Positions 27,324 through 35,736 of a DNA stretch of 64,000 bases are shown piece after piece. Each line of letters starts with the position of its first letter. The first letter of the stretch is position 1. The translations under genes and the position numbers were made by a program. The notes beneath the pieces were generated by a model. It did not search any database and was not told the origin of the DNA. It was given only the letters and a program-made list of their open reading frames with translations. Source of the stretch: Thiobacillus sp. (GTDB lineage Bacteria > Pseudomonadota > Gammaproteobacteria > Burkholderiales > Thiobacillaceae); contig WGNC01000010.1 of the NCBI GenBank assembly GCA_016124745.1, positions 124,001 through 188,000 of the forward strand. The letters run 5' to 3'.

Positions 27324-28172
27324 CTATTCGTTGTGCTGCAGGTGTTTGACCCAGGCCTGCTGGCACACGCGCTTTCGGCGCTGTTCCAGGTGCGTGCGGA
27401 TCGGGCCGCGCGCTTCCTTGAGCGTCAGCACGGCGGCCGCGGTAATGCCGTCGCAGCGCAGCAGGTGCAGGCCCATCGGCGATTCGAGGATCGCGCTGAT
27501 CTCGCCGGCGGCCATCTGGTAGAGCGCGGCATCGAGTTCCGCGTACAGCTGGCCGCGCGGCACCTCGCCGAGCAGGCCGCCCTGCAGCGCGGTGGGGCAC
27601 TCCGAGTGCTTCATCGCCTGTTCCTCGAAACGCGCCGGATCGCGCGCCAGCCGTGCGGCGATGGCCTCGATCCGGGCCTGCGCGGCCGTGCGGGTGTTGT
27701 CCGGCAGGTCGTCGTTGACGGTGACCAGGATGTGGCGGACGCGCCGGGTTTCCGGCCGGCGGAACTGGTCGGGGTGGTACTGGTAGTAGAGCTCGACATC
27801 GATGTCGGACACCTGCGCGGCGCGCGTGCCGACTTTTTCCAGGATCGCCTCGACCTTGAGTTCGCGTTCCAGCGAGTGCATCAAGCCGGCTTCGTCGAGG
27901 CCGTTGTGCTGCAGGTCGGCAAGGAAGTCGGCTTCATCGGGGTAGCGTTTGCGGATTTCGTTCATGGCGGCACGCAGCGTGGCCGGGGGCACCATGGCGT
28001 CGCGCGCTTCCGGTGCCGCCAGCACGCGTGCTTCCAGTCCGTATTGCCTGGCGGCCAGGCTGCGCACGCGGGCACGTTCCGCTGCCTCCAGCGCCGCAGG
28101 CGGCTTGCCGAACAGGTTCTGCGCCGCCTTGAGTTCGAGGTAGGCCACGCCGGGCCGACTCAGTTCAGCCAT
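27324..28172 (-). CDS. nifM: NifM, peptidyl-prolyl cis-trans isomerase for nitrogenase Fe protein
   Basis: 282 residues. A helical N-terminal part (GVAYLELKAAQNLFGKPP) is followed by a parvulin domain at about 140-245 (RRVRHILVTVNDDLPDN, EEQAMKHSECPTALQGGLLGEVPRGQL), as in NifM. It is needed for folding of NifH. The start overlaps the end of nifZ by 8 bases within a repeat-derived region. Confidence 0.92.
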   Translation of the reverse strand: MAELSRPGVAYLELKAAQNLFGKPPAALEAAERARVRSLAARQYGLEARVLAAPEARDAMVPPATLRAAMNEIRKRYPDEADFLADLQHNGLDEAGLMHSLERELKVEAILEKVGTRAAQVSDIDVELYYQYHPDQFRRPETRRVRHILVTVNDDLPDNTRTAAQARIEAIAARLARDPARFEEQAMKHSECPTALQGGLLGEVPRGQLYAELDAALYQMAAGEISAILESPMGLHLLRCDGITAAAVLTLKEARGPIRTHLEQRRKRVCQQAWVKHLQHNE

Positions 28173-28680
28173 CCGCTTCGCTTCCTTCGACTTCGCTCAG
28201 GACAGGCCCTTCGACTCCGCTCAGGACAGGCCCTTCGACTTGGCTCAGGACAGGCTCGAGGCAGGATTCGGGGACCTGCAGCGTGTGGCCGGGAAAGCGC
28301 ACGTGGTACTGCACGCCGTCGGCCAGGTCGCGCAGCACCTTGAACACTTCGCCCTCGGTGCCGGCAGCGGCGAGCACCTCGCCGTTCACAGCCAGCGAGT
28401 AGCGGGTCAACACCTTCTCGCGCGTCTCGAACAGGCTTTCCACCCAGGTGGCGTCCGCCGGCTGCAGTTCCTCCTCGCGGCAGCCCACCACGCGGCCCTG
28501 GTCGAGGAAGTTCACGGTGTAGATAACCTGGTCCTGCAGGAAGGTGCCGACGTTCATCACGTAGCCGACGCTGCCGCGCCTGATCAGCAGGTTGCCGACA
28601 TCGAGACCGGGAAAGGTGCCGTCGTTGCGCACGTTGCGCGTCAGCCGCACGGCTTCGCCGAAGTCGAATCGCTGTTCCAT
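28165..28680 (-). CDS. nifZ: NifZ, with a repeat-derived C-terminal tail
   Basis: 171 residues. The NifZ domain (residues 1-75) shows VRLTRNVRNDGTFPG and GSVGYVMNVGTFLQDQVIYTV; a second conserved stretch follows (VLRDLADGVQYHVRFPGHTLQVPE). NifZ assists P-cluster formation in NifDK. The last 29 residues are a threefold repeat of the type PVLSQVEG/PVLSGVEG/PVLSEVEG. It is encoded by three tandem copies of a dispersed intergenic repeat, so this tail is a recent in-frame addition and not part of the family. Confidence 0.9.
   Translation of the reverse strand: MEQRFDFGEAVRLTRNVRNDGTFPGLDVGNLLIRRGSVGYVMNVGTFLQDQVIYTVNFLDQGRVVGCREEELQPADATWVESLFETREKVLTRYSLAVNGEVLAAAGTEGEVFKVLRDLADGVQYHVRFPGHTLQVPESCLEPVLSQVEGPVLSGVEGPVLSEVEGSEADG
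28194..28258. repeat. Three tandem copies of the TTCGAC...GCTCAGG dispersed repeat
   Basis: Units of 24 bases (cores TTCGACTTCGCTCAGGACAG, TTCGACTCCGCTCAGGACAG, TTCGACTTGGCTCAGGACAG). They are related to the single intergenic copies at 29132, 34642, 34710, 36350 and 48941. Here they are translated as the end of NifZ. Confidence 0.85.
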
Positions 28681-28687
28681 GACGTGC

Positions 28688-29089
28688 TTATCCCATCGAA
28701 CTGCCGCATGATCCGCTGCTGCCGCACCCGCAAGTACCCGCTGCGGGTACCGCGGGCTCGGCAGCCTTGTTCAGCGTGATCTCGGTTAGCGGCACGAAGG
28801 TCGTCTGCGGCTCGTGCATGTGGAAGACCTTGAATACCTTTTCGGTCAGCGCGTCGGACGTCACGAAGTCCTGGTAGGCCTGCTGCAGCAGCCGCGCATA
28901 GACCGCGCGGCGCGGCGCTTTGTCGGCAGGCAGCTCGCCCGCCTGCCCGATGTAGTTGTGGAAGCGCTGCAGGATGTGCAGGCGGTTCACCTGCACCGTG
29001 CGTGCGTCGTAGTCGATGCCGAAATACTCGAGAAACTCCTCGGCGGCCGAGAGGTCTTCCAGCGCTTCGTCCAGGGTCAGGTCGTGCAT
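28688..29089 (-). CDS. nifW: NifW, nitrogenase-protective protein with Cys-rich tail
   Basis: 133 residues. NifW core (residues 1-105): LEDLSAAEEFLEYFGIDYD, NRLHILQRFHNYIGQ and VFKVFHMHEPQTTFVPL. NifW binds the MoFe protein and is thought to protect it from oxygen or aid maturation. Unusual is a C-terminal extension GTCGCGSSGSCGSSMG with three cysteines, a pattern that could bind metal. Seven bases separate it from nifZ. Confidence 0.92.
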   Translation of the reverse strand: MHDLTLDEALEDLSAAEEFLEYFGIDYDARTVQVNRLHILQRFHNYIGQAGELPADKAPRRAVYARLLQQAYQDFVTSDALTEKVFKVFHMHEPQTTFVPLTEITLNKAAEPAVPAAGTCGCGSSGSCGSSMG

Positions 29090-29131
29090 GATGGTTCCTT
29101 TAGGGAGGGTGCGTCATGCGCACCAGTGACG

Positions 29132-29172
29132 AGCCCTTCGATCATTCGACAGGCTCATGATTCAGGGCGAAC
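29132..29172. repeat. Dispersed repeat copy between nifW and the TPR-like gene
   Basis: CCCTTCGATCATTCGACAGG followed by CTCATGATTCAGGGCGAACGG. It is a single copy of the TTCGAC...GGGCGAACGG family, in the 114-base gap 29090-29203 of the nifV operon. Confidence 0.8.
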
Positions 29173-29203
29173 GGACAGTTGAATAATCCCGCTTGGTTGT
29201 GTT

Positions 29204-29713
29204 TCATGCCGCGACTTCTTCCTGCAGCGCGGCCCGATAGACGTCGAGCAGGGCCTGGCCGCCGAGGCGGTCGTGGCTGTCCATTTCGATCAGCTTTTCC
29301 AGCATGGCTTCGCCTTGTTCCGCACGGCCGAGGCGCAGGTTGATGTAGCCCGCGGCCTTCAGCACCATCAGGTAGAAGCGCAGCAGGCCGATCGAGCGCA
29401 TCGCGGCGTAGCCGAGATGCTGCGCATGCAGTTGCTCCCACTCGGCCGGAAAGCCTAGCCGCGTCCCGGCCGCCGCCAGGGTGCGGTCGGCCACGATCAG
29501 CGCGTCGTCGAGGCGATGCTGGTAGAAGTAGGTGCGGTACAGCGCCACCAGCACGACGAGCTGGGTCGGTGCCAGGAAGTAGGCGCGCAGCAGCAGGCCT
29601 TCGGTCTCGTCCGAGCCGTAGCCCGCGCCTGCTGCGTCGATCAGCCGCTCCACCTCGGGCGAAACCGGGTCGTCGAAATACAGCGTCGTCTGGTCGAAAT
29701 CCATCAGGTCCAT
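29204..29713 (-). CDS. Nif-cluster TPR-like protein A
   Basis: 169 residues, almost wholly helical. There are two tandem TPR-like helix pairs (LVVLVALYRTYFYQHRLDDALIVADRTLAA; FYLMVLKAAGYINLRLGRAEQGEAMLEKL). I chose ATG 29713 (MDLMDFDQT) because it follows nifP by 7 bases. It is a recognisable paralogue of the 150-residue protein at 45462-45914 (shared pattern LKAxxxIxLRxG...A...L..LxxxD..D). Family function unknown; the position between nifP and nifW suggests scaffolding of nitrogenase assembly factors. Confidence 0.75.
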   Translation of the reverse strand: MDLMDFDQTTLYFDDPVSPEVERLIDAAGAGYGSDETEGLLLRAYFLAPTQLVVLVALYRTYFYQHRLDDALIVADRTLAAAGTRLGFPAEWEQLHAQHLGYAAMRSIGLLRFYLMVLKAAGYINLRLGRAEQGEAMLEKLIEMDSHDRLGGQALLDVYRAALQEEVAA

Positions 29714-29720
29714 GGGGGGC

Positions 29721-30500
29721 TCACATTTTTCGCATCGTGCGCGCGACTTCCGAGCCGCACAGGTCCTCCGCCTCGCAGGTCTGGCACTGGCCATCGACCG
29801 GCTCGCCCTGCCGGCGCAGGGTGGTTTCCAGCACTTCGATGCGCTCCATCAGGCAGGCGATCGCCTTGCCGACCGGGTCGGGGATCAGGTGGTGGTCGAG
29901 GTTGATGCCGAGCGCGTTGGCCTCGCCTTCGTCCTGGCGCAGCACCACGCGGCCCGGGATGCCCACGACCGTACGGTGCGCCGGCACGTCCTTGACCACG
30001 ACCGAGTTGGCGCCGACACGCACGTGGTCGCCCAGCGATATCGGCCCCAGCACCTTGGCGCCTGCACCGATGACCACGTGGCTGCCGAGCGTGGGATGCC
30101 GCTTGCCCTTGTTCCAGCTGGTGCCGCCGAGCGTGACGCCGTGATACAGCGTGACGTCGTCGCCGACCACGGCGGTCTCGCCGATCACCACGCCGGCGCC
30201 GTGGTCGATGAAGAAGCGCCGCCCGATGGTCGCGCCGGGGTGGATGTCGATGTTGGTCAGCAGCCGCGCGAACCAGGACAGGAAGCGCGCCGGATAGCGC
30301 AGCCCCGCGCGCCAGAGCCGATGCGCGATGCGCTGCAGCAGGATGGCGTGCACGCCGGGGTAGGTGGTGATCACCTCGAAGCGCGAGCGCGCCGCCGGGT
30401 CGCGCTGGAACACGCAGGCGACGTCCTCGCGCAGCAGGGCGAACAGGCCGGGGGCCGGCGCGACGGTCAGGGTTTCACGGGCGTACATGGCATCGTCCAT
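29721..30500 (-). CDS. nifP: Serine O-acetyltransferase of the nif cluster (NifP/CysE)
   Basis: 259 residues. The helical N-terminal region ([21 protein letters not shown]) precedes a left-handed beta-helix of hexapeptide repeats ([40 protein letters not shown]). It makes O-acetylserine for the cysteine demand of NifS-driven Fe-S assembly. The C-terminus carries a C-x2-C-x5-C group ([14 protein letters not shown]), typical for nif-linked copies. ATG 30500 lies 11 bases after the nifV stop; another Met four codons later is possible. Confidence 0.9.
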   Translation of the reverse strand: MDDAMYARETLTVAPAPGLFALLREDVACVFQRDPAARSRFEVITTYPGVHAILLQRIAHRLWRAGLRYPARFLSWFARLLTNIDIHPGATIGRRFFIDHGAGVVIGETAVVGDDVTLYHGVTLGGTSWNKGKRHPTLGSHVVIGAGAKVLGPISLGDHVRVGANSVVVKDVPAHRTVVGIPGRVVLRQDEGEANALGINLDHHLIPDPVGKAIACLMERIEVLETTLRRQGEPVDGQCQTCEAEDLCGSEVARTMRKM

Positions 30501-30511
30501 CCTGCAGCACC

Positions 30512-31657
30512 TCAATGCAGCTCGCCTGGCACGTGCCGGCCGATCATGCGCTGGTACAGGAACAGCAGTTCGTGGTCGGCCGGCGAACGCTTGGCGCGCT
30601 CGGCGAACACGCGGATGTCGGGCAGCAGTTCGCGCGCCTCGGCCGGGCTCAGCGTCAGTCCCATGCGCGCATAGGCGGCGATGATGCCGTGCGAGCCGGA
30701 ATGCTTGCCGACCACCAGCGTGTGCGCGCGGCCGACCTCGACCGGATCGAATCCCTGATAGGTCGCCGGATCCTTGAGCAGGCCGTCGACATGGATGCCG
30801 GATTCGTGGGTGAACACGCCGCCGCCGACCACGCTCTTGTGCCACGCCACCGGCCTGCCCGATGCCGCGGCCACGGTATCGGACAGCACCGGGAACAGGC
30901 TGAGGTCGACGCCGGTGCCGAAGCCGTAGAGCTTTGAAAGCCCCAGCGCGACTTCTTCCAGCGGCGCGTTGCCGGCGCGCTCGCCGAGCCCGTTGACCGT
31001 GGTGTTGACGTGGGTGGCGCCGGCGCGGCAGGCGGCCAGCGTGTTGGCGGTCGCAAGGCCCAGGTCGTCGTGCGCGTGCATCTCGATTTCGAGGTCGACC
31101 GTGCTGCGCAGCGTGGCGATCGCATCAAACACGCCGAACGGCTCCATCACGCCCAGCGTGTCGGCATAGCGCAGGCGGCGTGCGCCTGTCTCCTGCGCGG
31201 CTTCGGCGACGCGCAGCAGGAATTCGGGGTCGGCGCGCGAGGCATCCTCGCAGCCGACGATGACGTCGAGCCCGAGGTCGAGCGCGCGCGGCACCAGGTC
31301 GCGGATCGCCTGCAGCACCCAGGCGCGGTCCTTCTTGAGCTTGCGCGTGATGTGGACGTCGGACACTGCGATCGACACGTCGATCAGCTGCACCCTGAGG
31401 TCGCGGCAGGCCTCGATGTCCGCCTCGCGCAAGCGGCTCCACACCACCAGCTTCGACTTCAACTCGAGATCGGCCACCGCGCGGATGCTCTCGCGCTCCT
31501 CCGTTCCCATCGCCGGGATGCCGACTTCGAGTTCCGGCACGCCCATCGCATCGAGCCGCCCGGCGATCGCCAGCTTCTCGTCCAGCGTGAAGGCCACGCC
31601 GGCGGTCTGCTCGCCGTCGCGCAGGGTGGTGTCGTCGATGATGATGGTGCGGTTCAT
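30512..31657 (-). CDS. nifV: Homocitrate synthase NifV
   Basis: 381 residues. DRE-TIM barrel: the metal/acetyl-CoA motif [15 protein letters not shown] is at the N-terminus, [16 protein letters not shown] near 195 and [19 protein letters not shown] near 222. It condenses acetyl-CoA with 2-oxoglutarate to give homocitrate, the organic ligand of FeMo-co. Start ATG 31657 ([15 protein letters not shown]) is used because upstream codons pass through the promoter. First gene of the operon nifV-nifP-TPR-nifW-nifZ-nifM-rrf2. Confidence 0.96.
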   Translation of the reverse strand: MNRTIIIDDTTLRDGEQTAGVAFTLDEKLAIAGRLDAMGVPELEVGIPAMGTEERESIRAVADLELKSKLVVWSRLREADIEACRDLRVQLIDVSIAVSDVHITRKLKKDRAWVLQAIRDLVPRALDLGLDVIVGCEDASRADPEFLLRVAEAAQETGARRLRYADTLGVMEPFGVFDAIATLRSTVDLEIEMHAHDDLGLATANTLAACRAGATHVNTTVNGLGERAGNAPLEEVALGLSKLYGFGTGVDLSLFPVLSDTVAAASGRPVAWHKSVVGGGVFTHESGIHVDGLLKDPATYQGFDPVEVGRAHTLVVGKHSGSHGIIAAYARMGLTLSPAEARELLPDIRVFAERAKRSPADHELLFLYQRMIGRHVPGELH

Positions 31658-31699
31658 GCTCGCTCGGAATCCATTCGTTCGGCAGATGCACAAGTATTT

Positions 31700-31713
31700 G
31701 CAAGCCGCATGCC
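31700..31713 (-). promoter_or_regulatory. Sigma-54 promoter of the nifV operon
   Basis: On the - strand TTGGCATGCGGCTTGCA, with GG at 31713-31712 and GC at 31701-31700, spacing 10. The core GGCATGCGGCTTGC is identical to that of the iscA-nifUS promoter at 36105-36118. Predicted start about 31688. Confidence 0.85.
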
Positions 31714-31807
31714 AATCGGCATAAAAACGTATCCGCATGAATTGCAAGGTGAATTTGTCCGAGTCCCGACTCAACTCCGGTAGGCAATGGCACGCCGAAT
31801 CGGGCTT

Positions 31808-31823
31808 CGTCGGGTTTGCTACA
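31808..31823. promoter_or_regulatory. NifA-type activator site of the nifV operon
   Basis: CGT-CGGGTTTGCT-ACA, one mismatch to TGT-N10-ACA, but with the same interior CGGGTTTGC as the perfect site at 36214. It lies about 120-135 bases upstream of the predicted start. Confidence 0.65.
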
Positions 31824-31920
31824 AACCGGCCCGACCGGCCGCCCTGCCTTACGGTGTGCCGGGTAGCATCATGACGCACCTATCGAAAAGCCCGTCATCT
31901 ACATGGCGCCATTTTGGCGA

Positions 31921-31933
31921 CAGTGGTACACTG
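31921..31933 (+). promoter_or_regulatory. Dyad upstream of the TacA-TacT-like genes
   Basis: CAGTG-GTA-CACTG, five-base arms, centred 35 bases before the antitoxin ATG. It is a plausible autoregulatory operator, as toxin-antitoxin pairs of this class repress their own promoter. Short arms make it uncertain. Confidence 0.4.
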
Positions 31934-31961
31934 GCCGCTCAATCGAACGCAGGAGGTAACG

Positions 31962-32270
31962 ATGGAAACCGCTACCAAGCAAGACCGCATCGGCGCACGC
32001 GTCCCGCATGAGGTCTATGAAACCTTGTGCCGCGCTGCCGAACTGACCGGTGCCACGGTCAATCAGTTTCTGGTGCAGTCGGCGCTGAAGGAAGCCCAGG
32101 CCGTCATCGAGCGGGAAGAGGTCATCCGCCTGTCGCCGCGCGACTGGAACTGGCTGCTCGACCTGATGGAAAGCCCGCCCAAGCCCAACGCCAATTTGAA
32201 GGCGGCTATGAAGCGCTATCAGAAGGTCAAGCGAGACGATGCGGGTACATCCTTTAACTGGGAGCCATGA
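31962..32270 (+). CDS. DUF1778/TacA-type antitoxin
   Basis: 102 residues. N-terminal ribbon-helix-helix (KQDRIGARVPHEVYETLCRAAELTGATVNQFLVQSALKEA) is followed by a toxin-neutralising tail (EEVIRLSPRDWNWLLDLMESPPKPN). The start has AGGAGG seven bases upstream. The end overlaps the toxin gene by 32 bases. The pair sits between nifV and nifS genes, an insertion into the nif cluster. Confidence 0.88.
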   Translation: METATKQDRIGARVPHEVYETLCRAAELTGATVNQFLVQSALKEAQAVIEREEVIRLSPRDWNWLLDLMESPPKPNANLKAAMKRYQKVKRDDAGTSFNWEP

Positions 32271-32721
32271 CCGGCAAGGGTTCGACTGCGGCCGCCAGGA
32301 ACTGAACGACTGGCTGCGGCAGGTTGCCCGCCAGCATCAGGACAAGGGGCTGTCGAAGACTTTCGTCGCCACCTTCGAGGAGGAACCGGCTCGCATTTGC
32401 GCCTACTACGCGCTGACCCTGGCCGAACTCGAAAACCGGCATCTGCCGGACGCCTGGCGCAAGAAACTGCCGCGCCGCATTCCAGGTGTGCGGCTGGGGC
32501 GGCTGGCCGTCGGCAAGCACTATCAGGGCAAAGGCCTGGGCGAATTGCTGCTGGTCGATGCCCTGACCCGGGCGCAACGAATCTACGCCGAAGCGGGCGG
32601 CATCGGCCTGTTCGTCGATGCGCTCGACGAACAGGCCGCAGGCTACTATCGGCGCTTTGGCTTCACGGCGTCACCGGACAACCCGTTGCTGCTGTTTCTT
32701 CCAGCACAGGTGATCGGGTGA
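32239..32721 (+). CDS. GNAT toxin of the TacT type
   Basis: 160 residues with a GNAT acetyltransferase fold. The acetyl-CoA loop is GVRLGRLAVGKHYQGKGLGE near residue 84 and the catalytic-type Tyr is in AAGYYRRFGF near residue 137. Toxins of this family acetylate aminoacyl-tRNA and stop translation. Several starts are possible because of the overlap with the antitoxin; the family usually starts a few residues before LTGSHDRQGFDCG. Confidence 0.85.
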   Translation: MRVHPLTGSHDRQGFDCGRQELNDWLRQVARQHQDKGLSKTFVATFEEEPARICAYYALTLAELENRHLPDAWRKKLPRRIPGVRLGRLAVGKHYQGKGLGELLLVDALTRAQRIYAEAGGIGLFVDALDEQAAGYYRRFGFTASPDNPLLLFLPAQVIG

Positions 32722-32748
32722 CCCGGCATAACAAAAACAGGGAGAGCA

Positions 32749-33292
32749 CATTGTCAGCCATTCACGATCTGACCAGCCAAATCGGCGATCCGTGCCTGCG
32801 CGAGTTCGTCCGCCTGTGGCGTGAGTAGCCACCGCACTAGCCCAAATCCGAACGCTAGAACCAACGACATGCCAACACTGCACTGGTTAGGAAAAGAAAA
32901 GGTCGTTAACCATCACCACGACGTGCCGTTTCGGGACTCGACAAGGTTCACCGCGCCCGAAGGTACGTCCGCAACAGCACCGACTACCGCATCATGCACG
33001 GCGACAGCCTGGAAGCCCTGAAAAGCCTGCTGTCCGAGTTCGAAGGCCGGGTGACGTGCATCTACACCACTATCCCGACTTCATTGTGAAAACCAAGGCA
33101 GGCCGCATCATCGCGCTGGAGGCCAAGGGCGACGACCGGGACAATACGGATTCCGAGCTGAAGCTGAAGCTGGGCAGACTGCGGGAGGTCAAGGCCGGCC
33201 GTGACTACCGCTACATGATGGTGTTCGAGAACAAGCCCATCGATGGGGCCGAGCGCCTGGCCGATGCGCTGGCGAAGATCCGGCAGTTGTGA
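32749..33292 (+). pseudogene. Remnants of type III restriction-modification genes
   Basis: Three degraded pieces in tandem. (1) 32751-32828 encodes LSAIHDLTSQIGDPCLREFV then stops; I recall this as resembling the start of a DNA methyltransferase. (2) 32869 onward encodes MPTLHWLGKEKVVNHHHDVP, the start of a type III Mod protein; after a frameshift near 32935 it continues as MHGDSLEALKSLLSEFEGRV and then runs out. (3) 33056-33292 encodes a PDDEXK-like tail (HHYPDFIVKTKAGRIIALEA) ending DALAKIRQL, the C-terminus of a type III Res subunit. Internal deletion has fused the start of mod to the end of res. No functional enzyme is expected. Confidence 0.75.
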
Positions 33293-33368
33293 CCACCGGG
33301 GAAGCATCGTCCCGGTCGTTCTTCACATACGCTTCAATATGAAAAACCGAGGTTCCGGCCCATGGGGA

Positions 33369-33395
33369 TCGGCCTTCGCGATGAAGCGAGGCCGA
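33369..33395 (-). terminator. Hairpin after the iscA-nifUS operon
   Basis: Imperfect stem TCGGCCTTCGC against GCGAGGCCGA across 33369-33395, located 13 bases beyond the nifS stop. No clear T run, so termination is inferred from position. Confidence 0.45.
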
Positions 33396-33407
33396 CCGGG
33401 CGAGGCC

Positions 33408-34616
33408 CTATGCGTACACCGGCGCGAAGTCTTTTTCCGGCTCCGCCGAAGGGCCGTTCTCGCCCCAGTAGGGCGATAATTTCCTCAGCTGCGCGACGAT
33501 TTCCGGCACCACTTGGATCACGCGGTCGATCTCGTCTTCGGTGGTGTAGCGCGACAGCGAGAAGCGCGTGGTGCCGTGCGCGGCGGTATAGGGAATGCCC
33601 ATCGCGCGCATCACGTGGCTGGGTTCGAGCGAGCCCGAGGTGCAGGCCGAGCCCGAGCTGGCGGCGATGCCGAACTTGTTCAGCAGCAGCAGGATCGCCT
33701 CGCCCTCGATGTATTCGAACGCGATGTTGCTGGTGTTGGGCAGGCGGTTCGTCACGTCGCCCGTGGCAAAGGCGTGCGGCACGCGGGCCAGAATCCCGGC
33801 TTCGAGCTTGTCGCGCAGGCGGCGCACTTCGGTGTTCTCGTGTTGCATCGCCGCGAGGGCCATTTCGCAGGCCTTGCCGAGCGCAACGATCGAGGCGGTG
33901 TTCTCGGTGCCGGCGCGGCGGCCGCGCTCCTGGTGGCCGCCGCGCAGCAGCGGACGAAAACGCACGCCGCGCTTCAGGTACAGCACGCCGATTCCCTTGG
34001 GCGCGTGCAGCTTGTGGCCCGATAGCGACAGCATGTCGATCTTGCTGGACTTGAGGTCGATCGGCACCTTGCCGACCGCCTGCACCGCGTCGGTGTGGAA
34101 CATCACGCCGGCGGCGTTCGCCAGCTCGGCCATTTCCAGCACCGGGAAAAAGCTGCCGGTCTCGTTGTTGGCCCACATCACCGACACCACGGCCACCTTG
34201 TCCGACAGCCGCCGCTTGTACTCGTCCATGTCGACGCGGCCCTTGCCGTCGACTTTCAGGTAATGCGCGGCGTAGCCTTCCTTCTCGAGCTGGCTGTACA
34301 GCGACAGGATCGCCGGGTGCTCCAGCACCGTGGTGATGATCTCGCGCCGCTCCGGGTTGGCCTTGAGCGCAGACAGGATCGCGGTGGAATCCGACTCGGT
34401 GCCGCACGAGGTGAAGATGATCTCCGACTCGTGCTCCGCGCCCAGCAGTTCCTGCACCTGCATGCGCGCCTTCTTCACCGCCAGCCCCACCTTGTTGCCG
34501 AAGCTGTGCAGCGACGACGGGTTGCCGAACTGCTCGGTGAAGTAGGGCAGCATGGCTTCCACCACCGCGGGGTCGACGCGGGTGGTGGCGTTGTTGTCGA
34601 GGTAGATGCCTTGCAT
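33408..34616 (-). CDS. nifS: Cysteine desulfurase NifS
   Basis: 402 residues. The protein is PLP-dependent: N-terminus MQGIYLDNNATTRVDP, PLP lysine in SLSGHKLHAPKG near residue 202, and catalytic cysteine in SSGSACTSGSLEPSHV near residue 325. It supplies sulfur to NifU for nitrogenase clusters. Start ATG 34616 is preceded by AAGGAGCC. Separated from nifU by 140 bases of dispersed repeats. Confidence 0.96.
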   Translation of the reverse strand: MQGIYLDNNATTRVDPAVVEAMLPYFTEQFGNPSSLHSFGNKVGLAVKKARMQVQELLGAEHESEIIFTSCGTESDSTAILSALKANPERREIITTVLEHPAILSLYSQLEKEGYAAHYLKVDGKGRVDMDEYKRRLSDKVAVVSVMWANNETGSFFPVLEMAELANAAGVMFHTDAVQAVGKVPIDLKSSKIDMLSLSGHKLHAPKGIGVLYLKRGVRFRPLLRGGHQERGRRAGTENTASIVALGKACEMALAAMQHENTEVRRLRDKLEAGILARVPHAFATGDVTNRLPNTSNIAFEYIEGEAILLLLNKFGIAASSGSACTSGSLEPSHVMRAMGIPYTAAHGTTRFSLSRYTTEDEIDRVIQVVPEIVAQLRKLSPYWGENGPSAEPEKDFAPVYA

Positions 34617-34641
34617 GATCGGCTCCTTAGGGAAACGCTTT

Positions 34642-34737
34642 ATTCCGTTCGTGGTGAGCCTGTCGAACCATAAACGTAATAAATCCAATAAATTCAAACG
34701 AATGAAATGCCCTTCGACAAGCTCAGGGCGAACGGGC
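34642..34737. repeat. Two dispersed repeat copies in opposite orientation between nifU and nifS
   Basis: CGTTCGTGGTGAGCCTGTCG (34642 onward) and CCCTTCGACAAGCTCAGGGC (34710 onward), facing each other and separated by an AT-rich spacer. Same family as the copies at 28194, 29132, 36350 and 48941. They could form a large hairpin in the nifUS transcript. Confidence 0.75.
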
Positions 34738-34756
34738 CGAATTAATCAGCGGCTCC

Positions 34757-35650
34757 TCAGGGCTGGCTGGTGGCGCGTGCCAGCGAGCCGGCGCGGGTGG
34801 GGACGAGCTTGACCAGTTCGCCCAGTTCTTCCATCAGCTTCGCCTGGATGCCCTGCAGCGTCAGCGCTTCCATCTGGCAGCCGGCGCAGGCGCCGGTCAT
34901 GCTGACGTAGACCGTCTTGCCATCGACGTCGACCAGCTCGATGTCGCCATGGTCGCGCTGCAGCTGCGGACGAACCGATTCGAGCACCGCCTCGATGCGG
35001 CGGATGCGCTCCAGGTTGGTGAGCTTGCCGGGTTTGGGCGCTTCCTTCGCTTTCACCGGCACCGGCTTGAAGCTTTCGCCGCGCTCGGCCAGCACCTTGG
35101 CGAGGATCTCCTCGATGCCCTCGTGGCACGAGGCGCAGCCGCCGCCGGCCTTGGTGTAGTTGATGACGTCTTCCATCGTCGACAGGTTGTTTGCGCGCAC
35201 CGTGTCCTCGATCAGCACCGCATCGATGGCAAAGCACTTGCAGATCAGCGCGCCTTCCTCGTGGTCGTCGCTCCACTCCTCGCCACGGTAGTTGGCGATC
35301 GCCGCCTGCAGCGCCTCGCGCCCCATCACCGAGCAGTGCATCTTCTCCGGCGGCAGGCCGTCGAGATAATCCGCGATGTCCTGGTTGGAGACCTTCAGCG
35401 CGTCATCGAGCTTCATGCCCTTGATGATTTCAGTCAGCGCCGACGACGAAGCGATCGCCGAGCCGCAGCCGAAAGTCTGAAATTGGGCTTGCTGGATGGT
35501 TTCCGTTTCCGGGTCCACCTTCAGCATCAGGCGCAGCGCGTCGCCGCACGAAATCGAGCCGACATCGCCGACCGCGTTGGCATCCGCAAGCGGCCCCGCG
35601 TTGCGCGGCTGGAAGAAATGCTCCTTGACCTTGTCCGAGTAATCCCACAT
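34757..35650 (-). CDS. nifU: NifU, Fe-S cluster assembly scaffold
   Basis: 297 residues with three modules. The N-terminal IscU-like domain has Cys in [16 protein letters not shown] and KMHCSVMG. The central BFD-like [2Fe-2S] domain is CKCFAID...[10 protein letters not shown]. The C-terminal Nfu domain has [16 protein letters not shown]. This full-length architecture is specific to nif. Together with NifS it builds [4Fe-4S] clusters for NifH and the FeMo-co precursors. Confidence 0.97.
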   Translation of the reverse strand: MWDYSDKVKEHFFQPRNAGPLADANAVGDVGSISCGDALRLMLKVDPETETIQQAQFQTFGCGSAIASSSALTEIIKGMKLDDALKVSNQDIADYLDGLPPEKMHCSVMGREALQAAIANYRGEEWSDDHEEGALICKCFAIDAVLIEDTVRANNLSTMEDVINYTKAGGGCASCHEGIEEILAKVLAERGESFKPVPVKAKEAPKPGKLTNLERIRRIEAVLESVRPQLQRDHGDIELVDVDGKTVYVSMTGACAGCQMEALTLQGIQAKLMEELGELVKLVPTRAGSLARATSQP

Positions 35651-35665
35651 GGCGGTCTCCTAGAT

Positions 35666-35715
35666 TGGCTCCCCTCGCCCGCGAGCGGGAGAGGGGCTGG
35701 GGGTGAGGGAGAAAA
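35666..35715. repeat. Palindromic CCTC...GGGAGAGGGG dispersed repeat between iscA and nifU
   Basis: CTCGCCCGCGAGCGGGAG hairpin followed by AGGGGCTGGGGGTGAGGGAG. It belongs to the CCCTCTCCCGC/GCGGGAGAGGG family also seen at 46564, 47002, 51688, 51809, 52004 and 63282. Confidence 0.75.
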
Positions 35716-35736
35716 TGTTCATGGACAGGAACGTTT

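Noticed and set aside
28194-28258. Tandem 24-base units considered as a CRISPR array
   Set aside because: The units are directly adjacent without unique spacers, match dispersed single copies elsewhere and are translated in nifZ.
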